NCBI GenBank assembly: GCA_964633725.1
Contig: CAZWHY010000009.1
Location: forward strand, 1-64,000
DNA length: 64,000 bases
Direction: 5' to 3'
From: Berkiella_A sp964633725
GTDB taxonomy: Bacteria > Pseudomonadota > Gammaproteobacteria > Berkiellales > Berkiellaceae
Part shown: positions 1-9,206 of the stretch, piece by piece
Layout: each line of letters begins with the position of its first letter
Numbering within the stretch: position 1 is the stretch's first letter
The notes under the pieces: generated by a model
The model's database searches: none
Seen by the model: the letters and a program-made list of their open reading frames with translations, nothing else
Told to the model about the DNA's origin: nothing
Program-made: the position numbers and the translations under genes

Positions 1-137
1 AAATATTTTATTTTATTGAACTTATTTTTAGAAACAAAATAGTAGTAGTGTTTTTCAGGAAACAATTGTGTTAGCTTTTTCAGCCTGGTAGTATTTAAGT
101 ATTAGTGTGATGGTATGTGGTTTGGTAGAGGTAGATA

Positions 138-770
138 ATGAAAGTTTCAGCAACTATAGTATTTTGTTTGTTTTCTTGTATGGCGGTAGCAGGTACACCT
201 GATGGTAGTACACCTGCTGAAGAAACAGTGTGTGATGGTTTAAGCGGGGCTTCAAAAGGTATCTGTAATGCCTACTGTGAAGCCAAAGACTGTGATTTAG
301 ATGATGGCTCGAATGCAAGTAAAAGTCGTGCATGTGAACGCCTTGCTAGTAAATACCAAGATCTAACTGGAGAGGATCTACCTTGTGGGCAACAAGCAGC
401 CTGTCCTTGTGTGGCGGCAATTGGGGGTTCTGTTGAAGAGGTATTTTTCACATGGCTTGATAATGCTGGCGCAAGTAGCATTTTAGATGTGAATGCTTAT
501 TGCTCGACTACGGGCTCACCAGCATATAGCTTAGCCACAGTCGGGAATTATATTTCCAGCAGCGGTATTCCAAGTAATGTCTTTATTGAGGTTGGAACGC
601 CTCCAACAGAGTCAGAACTGTGTCACTTTCGATTCATGATTGATGGCCAAATTTCAGTTTCATCAGATGTCATACGAGATCTTTCTCAAGAAGAACTTGC
701 AGCATGCTTGAAAGCGGAACGTGATTTTTCGGAAGGGGTTTTGGGTTTAACGTGTCCTAGTTTTCCTTAG
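138..770 (+). CDS. Secreted cysteine-rich protein of unknown function
   Basis: A 210-aa protein with an N-terminal signal peptide (hydrophobic core up to about residue 18, AVAG cleavage region) and about 12 cysteines in the mature part. Residues about 32-83 hold the pattern CDGL-SGA-KGICNAYCEA-KDCD, then C, then a TG-x-PC segment. I recall this Cys motif from many secreted bacterial proteins of unknown function. An AGAGG ribosome site precedes the ATG. The spaced cysteines suggest a disulfide-stabilised periplasmic or extracellular protein. It converges with gspD across a shared terminator, so it could be a type II secretion substrate, but only the location supports that. No catalytic motif was seen. 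Confidence 0.7.
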   Translation: MKVSATIVFCLFSCMAVAGTPDGSTPAEETVCDGLSGASKGICNAYCEAKDCDLDDGSNASKSRACERLASKYQDLTGEDLPCGQQAACPCVAAIGGSVEEVFFTWLDNAGASSILDVNAYCSTTGSPAYSLATVGNYISSSGIPSNVFIEVGTPPTESELCHFRFMIDGQISVSSDVIRDLSQEELAACLKAERDFSEGVLGLTCPSFP

Positions 771-820
771 AATAGAAAAACTTCAGGAGAATAATAAATA
801 AAGCAGGGTATATATGTAAG

Positions 821-851
821 CAAATGAGGCTCTATTATAGAGCCTCATTTG
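821..851. terminator. Bidirectional terminator between convergent genes
   Basis: A perfect 14-bp inverted repeat (arms 821-834 and 838-851) with a 3-nt loop, followed by TTTTT on the plus strand and preceded by A-rich sequence. It lies between the stop of the secreted-protein gene and the stop of gspD, so it can serve both. Confidence 0.85.
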
Positions 852-855
852 TTTT

Positions 856-3009
856 TCACCTCTTAAAAGCACTATCCACAATAGGATCATAAGGTAAAGG
901 CAGGACAATTTGACTACCCTGTTTTGCATAGACGTCGCTTTGCGTCATGGATGAAGGGTAGTAGTCTTCTTTTGCCAAAGGTGCTGCACTTATTGGCTCA
1001 TCAACAAAAGGTCTTTCTAATGTGTGATAGGAGCGTCTTTGAGCATCTCTGACTCTATCATAGCGTTTATTTGATACTGCAATATTTTTTAATTCATCGC
1101 GCATAATAACAGGTCGTATAAAGATCATTAAATTCTTTTTAACGAGTTCTTTTCTTTTGCTCCCAAAGAGTGCGCCTACATAGGGCAATCTACCCACAAT
1201 AGGAATACGAGATTGCACTTCTTGCCAGCTTTCTTGAATGAGTCCACCCAAAACTAGTATTTTCCCATCATCCACCATCACATTAGTCACAATGGTGCGT
1301 TCTGATGTTGTTGGGTTGCCACCAGTAGCGTCGGTTGCCGAATTCTCAATAACATTAGATAAGATGCTTTCGATTTCTAGCTTGACTGCGCCTGAATGCG
1401 TTATCTGTGGTCTAATCGTTAGAGATAAGCCAACCTCTTCTCTATCAAAAGAAGTGAAAGGGTTGCCACCAATATCATCATTATTGGTCTGACCCACAGC
1501 AAAAGGTACTTTTTCTCCGACTTTGATCAATGCTGTTTGATTGTCGAGTGTAACCAACTTTGGTGTGGATAAGATATTGGCAGCTCGATCTGCTGCAAGC
1601 GCTCTAACGATTGCACGTAAAGAGCCATGTCTGAATATGCCAACAGTCAAGCCGCTACCCAGTTGTTCAACCACGCCACCAAAGAATCCACCCAAGATAT
1701 TATTGGTGTCTTGATTGGGGCGAGTGGGGAAACGGGTTCCAAATTTAACACTGGCATTAGATGAGGGGTTCCATTCCACACCAAATTCCTTGCCTCTATT
1801 AATCGCAATTTCAGCGATGATCACTTCAATCAAAACTTGAGGTCGTCTAATATCCAATTTTGAAATAATAGATTTTACCGCCCGCATCAAAGTGGGGGGG
1901 GCTTTAATAATGAGTGCATTGGTGCTTTCTTCCCACTGAACGAAACGGTTGACAACACCACTTTGTGGTCTGCTTTCATTGTCATTGAAAAGGCTACCCT
2001 GAGTGCCACCTGTTTCAGCTGAGCTTTTGAGGGCACTCAAATGTCTAGGGTTCGAGAAAGTACTGGTGTCTGAACTTCTTCGAGGCTGGGAAAGATTAGT
2101 ATGAGTAGACTCAATTTGCTTTCGAAGCTTTTGATCTTGGCTAGATTTCATTGCATCTTCTAAGAAAGTACCCACTATAGGTGCAATATTTCTAGATTCG
2201 GTATAGTTGAGATAAATCACTTCTGAATTATAGCTATTGTCTGTTTTGGCATCTAATTGAATGATAAGTCCTTTTATATATTGTCTTTTACCGGTTGTGC
2301 CACCTGAAATGAGCAAACTATTTGTTCTTTCATCTGCTCCAAGTTTTAAAGGATTTTTCACTTTAAATCTGTCTTTTGTGAACTCTTTTAATGTGTTCAG
2401 TAAATCAAGTGCTGAAGCATGATACACAGGAATAATTTCAGCATAATCATTCATAGTGCTATCTAATTGATTGATGATGCCTTCTAATTTGCGAATATTA
2501 CCCATTGTATCAGCGATTATTAGATTGTTATTATAGGCTGCGATATGGCTTGATTTATCAACTAAGGGTTTTAAAGAGCGTAAAACTTCTGATGCGGTTG
2601 CATTTTTTAGCGGAATCACTTTTACGACAAGCTGATCGGGATATTTTGCAAAACGGTAAGGGGGGGTGGCTTTGGTTTTTGCTTTATCTAAAGGAATGAT
2701 TTTTATGACTTTGCCGGATTTGATTGCGGCATAGCCATGCACTTGCAAGATAGATAAAAATACTTGATAGGCTTCTGCTTTATTAAGAGGCTGTTGAGAG
2801 ATAACGGTTACTTTGCCCTGAACTCTTGGATCGACAATAAAATTCTTTCCGGTTTCTTTTGATACTTGCTGTATAAGAGTATGAATATCAGCTTGATTAA
2901 AATTCCAGTAGGCATAACTGCCTGGCTCCGCAACAGCGGAGGTATATAGCAACGTTGAACCAAATACTATAGCTATAGATACAAAAGATTTTAAAAATTT
3001 ATGCAGCAT
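856..3009 (-). CDS. gspD: Type II secretion outer-membrane secretin GspD
   Basis: 717 aa, the usual size for a secretin. It has a signal peptide (residues 1-27), then an N0 domain starting YWNFNQADIHTLIQQVSKET, followed by N1-N3 ring-building domains and the C-terminal secretin barrel. The barrel carries the conserved VGEKVPF and late VPIVGRLPYVGALF-type segments. A low-complexity Ser/Gln/Asn linker lies at about 300-350 inside the N3 region. It forms the outer-membrane channel through which folded periplasmic proteins leave the cell. It is on the minus strand, apart from gspC-M, with a lipoprotein gene between them. That is unusual, because gspC and gspD are normally adjacent and co-directional. 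A C-terminal extension of about 80 residues follows the secretin core and may be an S-domain-like pilotin contact. Confidence 0.95.
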   Translation of the reverse strand: MLHKFLKSFVSIAIVFGSTLLYTSAVAEPGSYAYWNFNQADIHTLIQQVSKETGKNFIVDPRVQGKVTVISQQPLNKAEAYQVFLSILQVHGYAAIKSGKVIKIIPLDKAKTKATPPYRFAKYPDQLVVKVIPLKNATASEVLRSLKPLVDKSSHIAAYNNNLIIADTMGNIRKLEGIINQLDSTMNDYAEIIPVYHASALDLLNTLKEFTKDRFKVKNPLKLGADERTNSLLISGGTTGKRQYIKGLIIQLDAKTDNSYNSEVIYLNYTESRNIAPIVGTFLEDAMKSSQDQKLRKQIESTHTNLSQPRRSSDTSTFSNPRHLSALKSSAETGGTQGSLFNDNESRPQSGVVNRFVQWEESTNALIIKAPPTLMRAVKSIISKLDIRRPQVLIEVIIAEIAINRGKEFGVEWNPSSNASVKFGTRFPTRPNQDTNNILGGFFGGVVEQLGSGLTVGIFRHGSLRAIVRALAADRAANILSTPKLVTLDNQTALIKVGEKVPFAVGQTNNDDIGGNPFTSFDREEVGLSLTIRPQITHSGAVKLEIESILSNVIENSATDATGGNPTTSERTIVTNVMVDDGKILVLGGLIQESWQEVQSRIPIVGRLPYVGALFGSKRKELVKKNLMIFIRPVIMRDELKNIAVSNKRYDRVRDAQRRSYHTLERPFVDEPISAAPLAKEDYYPSSMTQSDVYAKQGSQIVLPLPYDPIVDSAFKR

Positions 3010-3141
3010 ACTTGCTATGATTCCTTGTGAGCCGAAGAGCTCTATTAAAAAGCCTCATAGTAAGAAAAGTAAATAATGTGGTGTATGTCAACTTTTAAGG
3101 TGTATGCTTTTACTCAGCTTGTTAGTTTTATGAGTGCCATC

Positions 3142-3954
3142 TTATGCTTGGCTGATATTAATGTCAGTTTGGACGGACTCCATTGATCTGATTGTGGGGT
3201 GGCTTACATTTTTGATAACATCAGATAGATCGTTAATGGCCTCACTTGCTTCGGCTTTTGTATCATATGTTCCAAATACTATAATCTGCCAAGGCTTGTT
3301 GTTTACGATTTTCTGATAGGTGTAAACATTTGATTTTATGCTGTCTTGTTGCAATAAATTCATGATGGCTTTTTGTTCCATGCTGACTAAAAGCTCAACT
3401 GTATACTGTTCTGCTTTTGCATTGAGTAGATATTGTTCGTGTGGGGTTAGATCGATATGTTTTTTGGCTGTAAGGACTTTGGATATCATTGAGCCTGTTT
3501 GTGGTACATCAGTCAGATTCTGATTTTTATCTACTAGTAATTCGTTTTTTATTTTTGGATAAGATTCTACTGCATCAGCCATGGTATTTTGATTTTTAGG
3601 TTCATAAAGATTGCCATGTGTGAGTTGTTTTAATGCAACTTTAGCTTTTTCACTGCCATTTTCAGCAGCTTGCTCAATCCAAGAAATCCCGAGGCTTTTG
3701 TCTTGCGGTACCCCGGTTCCATGGTAATACAAATATCCTAAAGCGTATTGCGCTTTAGCGTTACCATCATAAGCGATGGCTTCTGTTAGCCTGAATGCAC
3801 GCTGGTGATCGCCTTGAGAATAACTAATATAAGCCTCTTGTAACGAGATGCGGTGTGGAATGGTTTTTTCACAGCCTTGAATCAAAACACTGGCAATTAA
3901 GCCTAATGCAAGTTTGTTTAATTTTGAAACAGCACCTGAGTGACCTATAAGCAT
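3142..3954 (-). CDS. Sel1-repeat / SPOR-domain lipoprotein
   Basis: About 270 aa when started at the ATG at 3954, which has an AAGGA site 9 nt upstream. An in-frame start at 3987 would only add 11 residues before the signal sequence. The N-terminus ends its hydrophobic stretch with a lipobox-like LIQGC, indicating an outer-membrane lipoprotein. Residues about 40-110 contain Sel1/TPR-like helices (AKAQYALGYLYYHGTGVPQD). The last 75 residues resemble a SPOR fold (WQIIVFGTYDTKAEASEAINDL). SPOR domains bind denuded septal peptidoglycan. The gene sits upstream of gspD on the same strand and diverges from gspC, so it may be a peptidoglycan-linked accessory or pilotin-like factor for the secretin. 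That role is inferred from position only. Confidence 0.75.
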   Translation of the reverse strand: MLIGHSGAVSKLNKLALGLIASVLIQGCEKTIPHRISLQEAYISYSQGDHQRAFRLTEAIAYDGNAKAQYALGYLYYHGTGVPQDKSLGISWIEQAAENGSEKAKVALKQLTHGNLYEPKNQNTMADAVESYPKIKNELLVDKNQNLTDVPQTGSMISKVLTAKKHIDLTPHEQYLLNAKAEQYTVELLVSMEQKAIMNLLQQDSIKSNVYTYQKIVNNKPWQIIVFGTYDTKAEASEAINDLSDVIKNVSHPTIRSMESVQTDINISQA

Positions 3955-4058
3955 ACTCTTCCATCCTTGGGGCAATGCCCGGTACAATTGAGCTAGTTAA
4001 CCTGCATCTTGTTGACCACCTGAAATTTTATTCCTCTTTAGTATAGGGTATGTGTATT

Positions 4059-4511
4059 ATGCTTAGCAAAGTTAAAAAAGTAGGACAAAAAAAATTAATT
4101 ATTATATTCGTTGGGGCTGGATATTTCGCTGCTATTTTATATGGTGTATTTTTATTCAATCAGAACAATATGGCAGGTTCAGAAAAGGGTATTCCTCAAA
4201 CACAAAGTTTAAAACTTAAAACAAAATATACCCAAAAAGTACAGCTATCAAGTTTTCGTAACAATCTGTTTGGCCAAGAAGTATCTCTTATACAAACTTA
4301 TCAGCCATCAAGTTGGAAGCTAACAGGCATTATTCGAAGCGCTAACGGAGAAGCACTCGCTATTATCTCAGTGAATAGCCAAGAAAAAATTTATCGACTT
4401 GATGATAGTATTGACAGTCATACAAAAATATATGGCATAGAGAAAGATAAGGTTTTAATACAACATCAACATAAAATAAAATCACTAATGCTCTTCAAAA
4501 AAAGCATGTAA
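4059..4511 (+). CDS. gspC: Type II secretion inner-membrane protein GspC (short form)
   Basis: About 150 aa. A cytoplasmic N-terminus rich in Lys, one membrane segment (IIIFVGAGYFAAILYGVFLF), then a periplasmic homology-region fold (SSWKLTGIIRSANGEALAIISV...KIYRLDDSI). GspC couples the inner-membrane platform to the GspD secretin. The PDZ or coiled-coil C-terminal domain of longer GspC proteins is absent, so this is a minimal form. I chose the ATG at 4059 because AGGG lies 10 nt upstream; the ATG at 4050 is too close to it. First gene of the plus-strand gsp operon. Confidence 0.8.
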   Translation: MLSKVKKVGQKKLIIIFVGAGYFAAILYGVFLFNQNNMAGSEKGIPQTQSLKLKTKYTQKVQLSSFRNNLFGQEVSLIQTYQPSSWKLTGIIRSANGEALAIISVNSQEKIYRLDDSIDSHTKIYGIEKDKVLIQHQHKIKSLMLFKKSM

Positions 4512-4535
4512 GACCATTTAAAATTTGATATTTAG

Positions 4536-4576
4536 ACCATACTTAGAATAATAATAAGTGTTACAAATAGTATGGT
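4536..4576. repeat. Inverted repeat upstream of gspE
   Basis: Eight-bp perfect arms ACCATACT (4536-4543) and AGTATGGT (4569-4576) flank an AT-rich 25-nt spacer in the 73-bp gap between gspC and gspE. It ends just before the gspE start. It could be an operator or an mRNA hairpin; the function is unknown. Confidence 0.45.
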
Positions 4577-4584
4577 ATTAGGTC

Positions 4585-6075
4585 ATGCCTCAAGATAGTC
4601 ACAAACCCATTGGCTTTGGATTTGCCAAAAAACATCAAATTGTTGTTAAGGATGAAGACAATGATGTTGTATTGTATTGTGGGCCTGATATTAAAATAGA
4701 CAGTATAATGGAGGTGCAGCGATACTTAGGCATTGTTCCAAATATAAAGCAAACTTCCAAAGAGCACTTTGAACAAATTTTAAATGAATATTATGAAAAT
4801 ATAGATGTCAATACAACAAAAATTGCAGAAAACATCGAGGAGCATTTAAACCTAAATGCTTTAATTGAAGAGTTACCCACGACTCAAGACTTATTAGATT
4901 CACAAGAAGATGCGCCTATCATTCAATTGATTAATTCACTATTATCAGAAGCCATACAAATGAATGCCTCTGATATCCATTTTGAAATTTTCAAAGATCA
5001 ATTTCAAATTAGATTTAGAATCGATGGTGTACTGCATGAGATTTATAATCCCCCTCGAAATATTGCCTCATTGTTAATTTCTCGTATTAAGGTGATGGCT
5101 AAACTGGATATTGCTGAGAAAAAGATCCCCCAAGATGGCCGGATAAACCTTAAAGTCGCTAACCGGGAAATTGATGTTCGGGTATCAATTTTGCCATCCA
5201 ATCATGGGGAACGAGCCGTCTTACGTATTTTAGATAAAAAAAATGCCAAGCTTGAACTGGCCGCCCTTGGTGCAAATAAAGAGATTGTTGATAAAATTGA
5301 AAGTATGATTACCAAACCTAATGGGATTGTATTGGTGACGGGGCCGACAGGTTCTGGAAAATCAACAACATTATATGCTGCGATTAGTCGACTAAATGAT
5401 GTGAGCAGAAATATTTTAACGGTAGAGGATCCTATTGAATATGATTTGCCGGGAATCGGTCAAACGCAAGTCAACGATAAAGTGGGAATGACTTTTGCCA
5501 AAGGATTAAGAGCCATTTTAAGACAAGATCCAGATATTATTATGGTGGGAGAAATTCGAGACAAAGAAACTGCCGATATCGCGATAGAATCTAGTCTAAC
5601 GGGGCATTTGGTATTATCCACTTTACATACCAATAGTGCTGTTGGTGCCATTGTTCGTTTGCAAGATATGGGGGTTCAACCATTTTTGTTAGCATCCAGT
5701 TTGATTGGTGTGGTTGCGCAGCGTTTGGTTCGCAAGCTTTGCCCAAAATGCAAGCAGCCAGCAGATGACAAAACAATTGCGGATGCTCAAGCATTGTGCA
5801 ATATGAAATCAGAAACAATTTATATTCCCAAAGGGTGTATGGAATGTAATCAGTTAGGTTATAAGGGGCGAGTGGGCATTTATGAGATTATTTTCATTGA
5901 TAAAGTGATTAGGAAAATGATTCACGATAAGAACTCTGAAGATGATATAAAAAACTATTGCACATCAAAGTTTGATAGTTTGTTAAAAAGTGGTTGTCAA
6001 AGGGTTCTTCAAGGACACACGAGTCTAGAAGAAGTCTTACGTGTTGCTAATGCGAATAGCAAAGGGACAGACTAA
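4585..6075 (+). CDS. gspE: Type II secretion ATPase GspE
   Basis: 496 aa. An N-terminal N1E-like region (about 1-110) contacts GspL. The secretion ATPase core follows, with Walker A GPTGSGKS at 253-260, an Asp box, and a Walker B region DPDIIMVGEIRD. A His box (TGHLVLSTLHTN) follows it. Near the C-terminus a tetracysteine zinc site (CPKCKQ ... CMECNQ) is followed by GRVGIYEI, as in classical GspE/PulE. It is a hexameric cytoplasmic ATPase driving pseudopilus assembly. The stop codon abuts the gspF ATG directly. Confidence 0.97.
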   Translation: MPQDSHKPIGFGFAKKHQIVVKDEDNDVVLYCGPDIKIDSIMEVQRYLGIVPNIKQTSKEHFEQILNEYYENIDVNTTKIAENIEEHLNLNALIEELPTTQDLLDSQEDAPIIQLINSLLSEAIQMNASDIHFEIFKDQFQIRFRIDGVLHEIYNPPRNIASLLISRIKVMAKLDIAEKKIPQDGRINLKVANREIDVRVSILPSNHGERAVLRILDKKNAKLELAALGANKEIVDKIESMITKPNGIVLVTGPTGSGKSTTLYAAISRLNDVSRNILTVEDPIEYDLPGIGQTQVNDKVGMTFAKGLRAILRQDPDIIMVGEIRDKETADIAIESSLTGHLVLSTLHTNSAVGAIVRLQDMGVQPFLLASSLIGVVAQRLVRKLCPKCKQPADDKTIADAQALCNMKSETIYIPKGCMECNQLGYKGRVGIYEIIFIDKVIRKMIHDKNSEDDIKNYCTSKFDSLLKSGCQRVLQGHTSLEEVLRVANANSKGTD

Positions 6076-7293
6076 ATGGCGACTTTCAAGTATACCGCTT
6101 TAGATAACAAAGGGCATAAGCAAAAAGGTACCATCAGTGCGGATACCAGCAAATCTGTTAGAAGCTTGCTACGTGAACAATCGTTATTGCCTATTGATGT
6201 TACAATTTTAGTAAAAGAGGCTACAGGCCATGCTATTAAAACACAAGGTATTGACCAAAAGATTTCGACGCTTCAGTTAAGTTTATTTACCGAAGAACTG
6301 GCTTCCTTGTTAATGGCGGGGTTAGAACTTGAAGAAAGCTTAAAATCGGTTTCAAGTGCAACAGAGAATGAAAAATTCAAATATATTCTTTTGGGCGTAC
6401 ATTCTAAAATTATCGAGGGTTATACTTTTGCCCAAGGTTTAAATGAGTTCCCCAAAGCTTTTCCTAAAATTTATCGTGCTACGGTACAGGCTGGGGAAGA
6501 AGCAGGTTATCTCGGTGATGTATTGGGTAATTTATCTGATTATTTGGAGAGTCAACACCATATACGACAACGGATAAAACAGGCGCTTATATATCCGTGT
6601 ATTTTGTCATTGGTTTCTTTTGGTATTGTTGTTTTTTTATTGACTTATGTTGCGCCCAAAATTATAACCATTTTCAGCGAAAGCGAGCAGGCTTTACCAT
6701 TTGCAACGGTGGCATTAATTGCGATTAGCGATTTTCTAGTGGCGTATGGCTGGCTTTTGGTGGTTTTTTTTATTGCTGTGATTTTTCTATTTAAATGGAT
6801 GATGAAATTTGAAAATATCAAATATTCGTATGATTTGTTTTTATTAAAACTACCCTTTATTGGCAAAACCATTAAAACAATTCAAACCAGTCGGTTTTTA
6901 AGAGCATTAGGAATTTTAACCCACTCCCATGTTCCTATATTAAAGGCGATTTCTGTTTCAGCTAATTTGGTGACCATATTACCCATAAAAGCTAATTTAG
7001 AAGCTTCAATGAATAGAGTCAAAGAAGGGACAAGCATTTATTTGTCTTTTAAAAACACTGGGTATTTTTCTCCGATCTGTTTGCAGTTTGTGGCCAGTGG
7101 TGAAAAATCTGGCAACTTAGATAAGATGTTAACCAATGCGGCAAAACAGCAGGAAAGACAGGTTCAAATAACATTGGATACGATATTAACCCTGTTCGAG
7201 CCGTTGTTAATACTATTGATGGGGTGTGTGGTTTTATTTATTGTATTGGCTATTTTATTACCTATGTTTGAGATTTCAAATTTAATTACTTAA
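6076..7293 (+). CDS. gspF: Type II secretion platform protein GspF
   Basis: 405 aa, the family's normal length. Two repeated cytoplasmic helical domains (about 70-190 and 270-370) each precede membrane segments. The clear hydrophobic stretches are ILSLVSFGIVVFLLTYVAP, a second pair near 215-240, and the C-terminal LLILLMGCVVLFIVLAILLP. It is the polytopic inner-membrane core of the secretion platform, working with GspE, L and M. It starts immediately after the gspE stop. Confidence 0.97.
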   Translation: MATFKYTALDNKGHKQKGTISADTSKSVRSLLREQSLLPIDVTILVKEATGHAIKTQGIDQKISTLQLSLFTEELASLLMAGLELEESLKSVSSATENEKFKYILLGVHSKIIEGYTFAQGLNEFPKAFPKIYRATVQAGEEAGYLGDVLGNLSDYLESQHHIRQRIKQALIYPCILSLVSFGIVVFLLTYVAPKIITIFSESEQALPFATVALIAISDFLVAYGWLLVVFFIAVIFLFKWMMKFENIKYSYDLFLLKLPFIGKTIKTIQTSRFLRALGILTHSHVPILKAISVSANLVTILPIKANLEASMNRVKEGTSIYLSFKNTGYFSPICLQFVASGEKSGNLDKMLTNAAKQQERQVQITLDTILTLFEPLLILLMGCVVLFIVLAILLPMFEISNLIT

Positions 7294-7315
7294 TGACTTA
7301 CTTAAGGACTTTGAC

Positions 7316-7759
7316 ATGCTAAGCGCAAAATCATTTCACGGTTTTACATTGATAGAATTAATGGTGGTTGTGGTCATTTTAGCAGTGCTAGCCTCCTTTA
7401 TTGTGCCAAATATTATTAATCGACCAGATGATGCTAAGTTGATTAAAGTAAAACAAGATATCTTAACACTGGAAAACGCCTTAGAGCTTTATAAGCTAGA
7501 TAATAATGATTATCCATCAACGGATCAAGGGCTGAGAGCACTCGTTGCCAAACCCTCTGGTGAACCAGAAGCCACTCACTGGCGAACTGGTGGCTATATC
7601 AAAAAATTAAGTAAAGATCCCTGGAATCGAGAGTATCAATACTTAAATCCAGGCAATTATAGAGAAATAGATATATTCAGTTTAGGAAAAGATGGTAAAC
7701 CAGGTGGAGAAGGCATTAAGCAAGACATCGGCAACTGGGATGAAGATGAGGGAGTATAA
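7316..7759 (+). CDS. gspG: Major pseudopilin GspG
   Basis: 147 aa. Prepilin peptidase site HG^FTLIE, with Glu at mature position 5, and a hydrophobic helix (LMVVVVILAVLASFIVPNI). The C-terminal domain has the calcium-loop pattern typical of GspG (STDQGLRALV ... WRTGGYIKKLSKDPWNREYQY). It is the main subunit of the pseudopilus that pushes substrates through GspD. Processing needs a PilD-type peptidase, which is not in this window. Confidence 0.96.
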   Translation: MLSAKSFHGFTLIELMVVVVILAVLASFIVPNIINRPDDAKLIKVKQDILTLENALELYKLDNNDYPSTDQGLRALVAKPSGEPEATHWRTGGYIKKLSKDPWNREYQYLNPGNYREIDIFSLGKDGKPGGEGIKQDIGNWDEDEGV

Positions 7760-8246
7760 GATAAGTAGAAATATGGGTTTCACTCTTATTGAACTGCTCA
7801 TTGTTTTGTTGTTGATTAGCATTGTCTTGAGTTTTGTGTTTTTAAGCCCTGGGGCATTCCAAAACAAGAAGTTTAAGGGCGAGAAATTTGCTAATGAATT
7901 GATGGCCAGTATTCAATTAGCACAGGCACAATCTATTCTAAACCAACAAGTGATTCGCTTTAAGTTCGATGAAACGTTATATGGATTTCAGCATATGCAG
8001 TCAATAAATAGTTTTCAGACAAAATGGCAATGGTTTGAAATCGATCGATATTTAGCGCAGAGATCGTTGCCAAGAAATACAATAATAGAAGCACAAGCTA
8101 ATGATTTGAATCAGGATATTATTTTTTACCCAAATAGTGAGATAACACCATTTAAAATTTACATATCGCAGGCTAATGATCAAGTGGCGAGTTTGTCAGG
8201 CAGTGCATCGGGCCAACTACTGTTGGAAATAAAGCATGCTGAATAA
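7746..8246 (+). CDS. gspH: Minor pseudopilin GspH
   Basis: About 166 aa. The start at 7746 overlaps gspG by 14 bp and gives a short leader ending NMG^FTLIELL, followed by a hydrophobic helix; an ATG at 7773 is the alternative. An upstream in-frame ATG at 7692 would bury the prepilin site at residue 29 and is unlikely. It has a GspH-type beta-rich C-terminal domain and is a minor pseudopilin near the pseudopilus tip. Confidence 0.88.
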   Translation: MREYKISRNMGFTLIELLIVLLLISIVLSFVFLSPGAFQNKKFKGEKFANELMASIQLAQAQSILNQQVIRFKFDETLYGFQHMQSINSFQTKWQWFEIDRYLAQRSLPRNTIIEAQANDLNQDIIFYPNSEITPFKIYISQANDQVASLSGSASGQLLLEIKHAE

Positions 8247-8598
8247 AGGCTTTACGTTATTAGAGGTTTTGGTTGCACTGGTTATTGTTGCCTTGACCTT
8301 TACGGCGTTTTTCTCAAGCGTAAGCGCCATCAATAGAAACCAATCCATCATAATTGAAAAAAGCTATGCATTGTGGGCCGCAGAAAGTATTTTAAGTCAA
8401 GTTGAGTTAGGGCTTATTCAGCGACCCAAAATTGGGAAATCAATTAATTCAACGATAATGATGGGGCATAATAAGTTACACTATCGTATGACAACAATAC
8501 CGACCACTGATATAAACACGGTTAAGTATGAGGTTGTCATTTCTAATGCCCAAGGGCATAAAGCATTTACGCTGATTGGTTTTGGAAATATATCATGA
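8236..8598 (+). CDS. gspI: Minor pseudopilin GspI
   Basis: 120 aa with prepilin site NKG^FTLLEVLVALVIVAL and Glu5. A conserved hydrophobic helix and a small C-terminal domain match GspI, which nucleates the tip complex with GspJ and GspK. It overlaps gspH by 11 bp and gspJ by 4 bp (ATGA), indicating translational coupling. Confidence 0.9.
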   Translation: MLNKGFTLLEVLVALVIVALTFTAFFSSVSAINRNQSIIIEKSYALWAAESILSQVELGLIQRPKIGKSINSTIMMGHNKLHYRMTTIPTTDINTVKYEVVISNAQGHKAFTLIGFGNIS

Positions 8599-9206
8599 GT
8601 AATATATATAAACAAATTGGCTATACCTTGATTGAGGTGATGCTGGCTATTTTTATATTTTCTATTGTTACGGCAATCGTCATGATTTCATTTTCACAGT
8701 TTTTGAAAAATAAAAACATATTAGAATCTCAAATAGAAGATTTAAAAACGTTACAGATAGGCATGAGCATTCTGGGAAATGACTTGAATCAAGTGGTGAT
8801 ATGGCCGCGTGAAATAAATGAATATGAAAATGGTGGGTTTTTCTCAAAAGATAATCAACTTGTTTTTTCAAGAATGGGTTATATAAATCCAAACTTACAA
8901 GCAATTCGTTCAACTTTAGAAAAAATAACGTATGAGTTTAAAGCTGGAACATTGAAGAGACTAGTCATTGATGGCAATAACGTCAGAATTTCAAAAGATC
9001 TTATTACTGGCATTAAAAATTTTAGTTGGACGTATATTGATCACGCTCAAAAGCCTTACGCCTTATGGCCTCCCACAAATGATTGGCTAAATAAGTTGCC
9101 ATCTGGTTTGAAAGTTTCTTTTGATCATTTTAAGTATGGGCATATAGAAAAATATTTTGTTCTAAGACAACTTGATGTGGAGCTTACGTTAGATGAAAAA
9201 GACTAA
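8595..9206 (+). CDS. gspJ: Minor pseudopilin GspJ
   Basis: 203 aa with prepilin site QIG^YTLIEVMLAIFIFSIV. Tyr replaces the common Phe at mature position 1, which is tolerated in the family; Glu5 is present. The larger beta-rich C-terminal domain is typical of GspJ. It overlaps gspI (ATGA) and overlaps gspK by 14 bp. Confidence 0.9.
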   Translation: MSNIYKQIGYTLIEVMLAIFIFSIVTAIVMISFSQFLKNKNILESQIEDLKTLQIGMSILGNDLNQVVIWPREINEYENGGFFSKDNQLVFSRMGYINPNLQAIRSTLEKITYEFKAGTLKRLVIDGNNVRISKDLITGIKNFSWTYIDHAQKPYALWPPTNDWLNKLPSGLKVSFDHFKYGHIEKYFVLRQLDVELTLDEKD

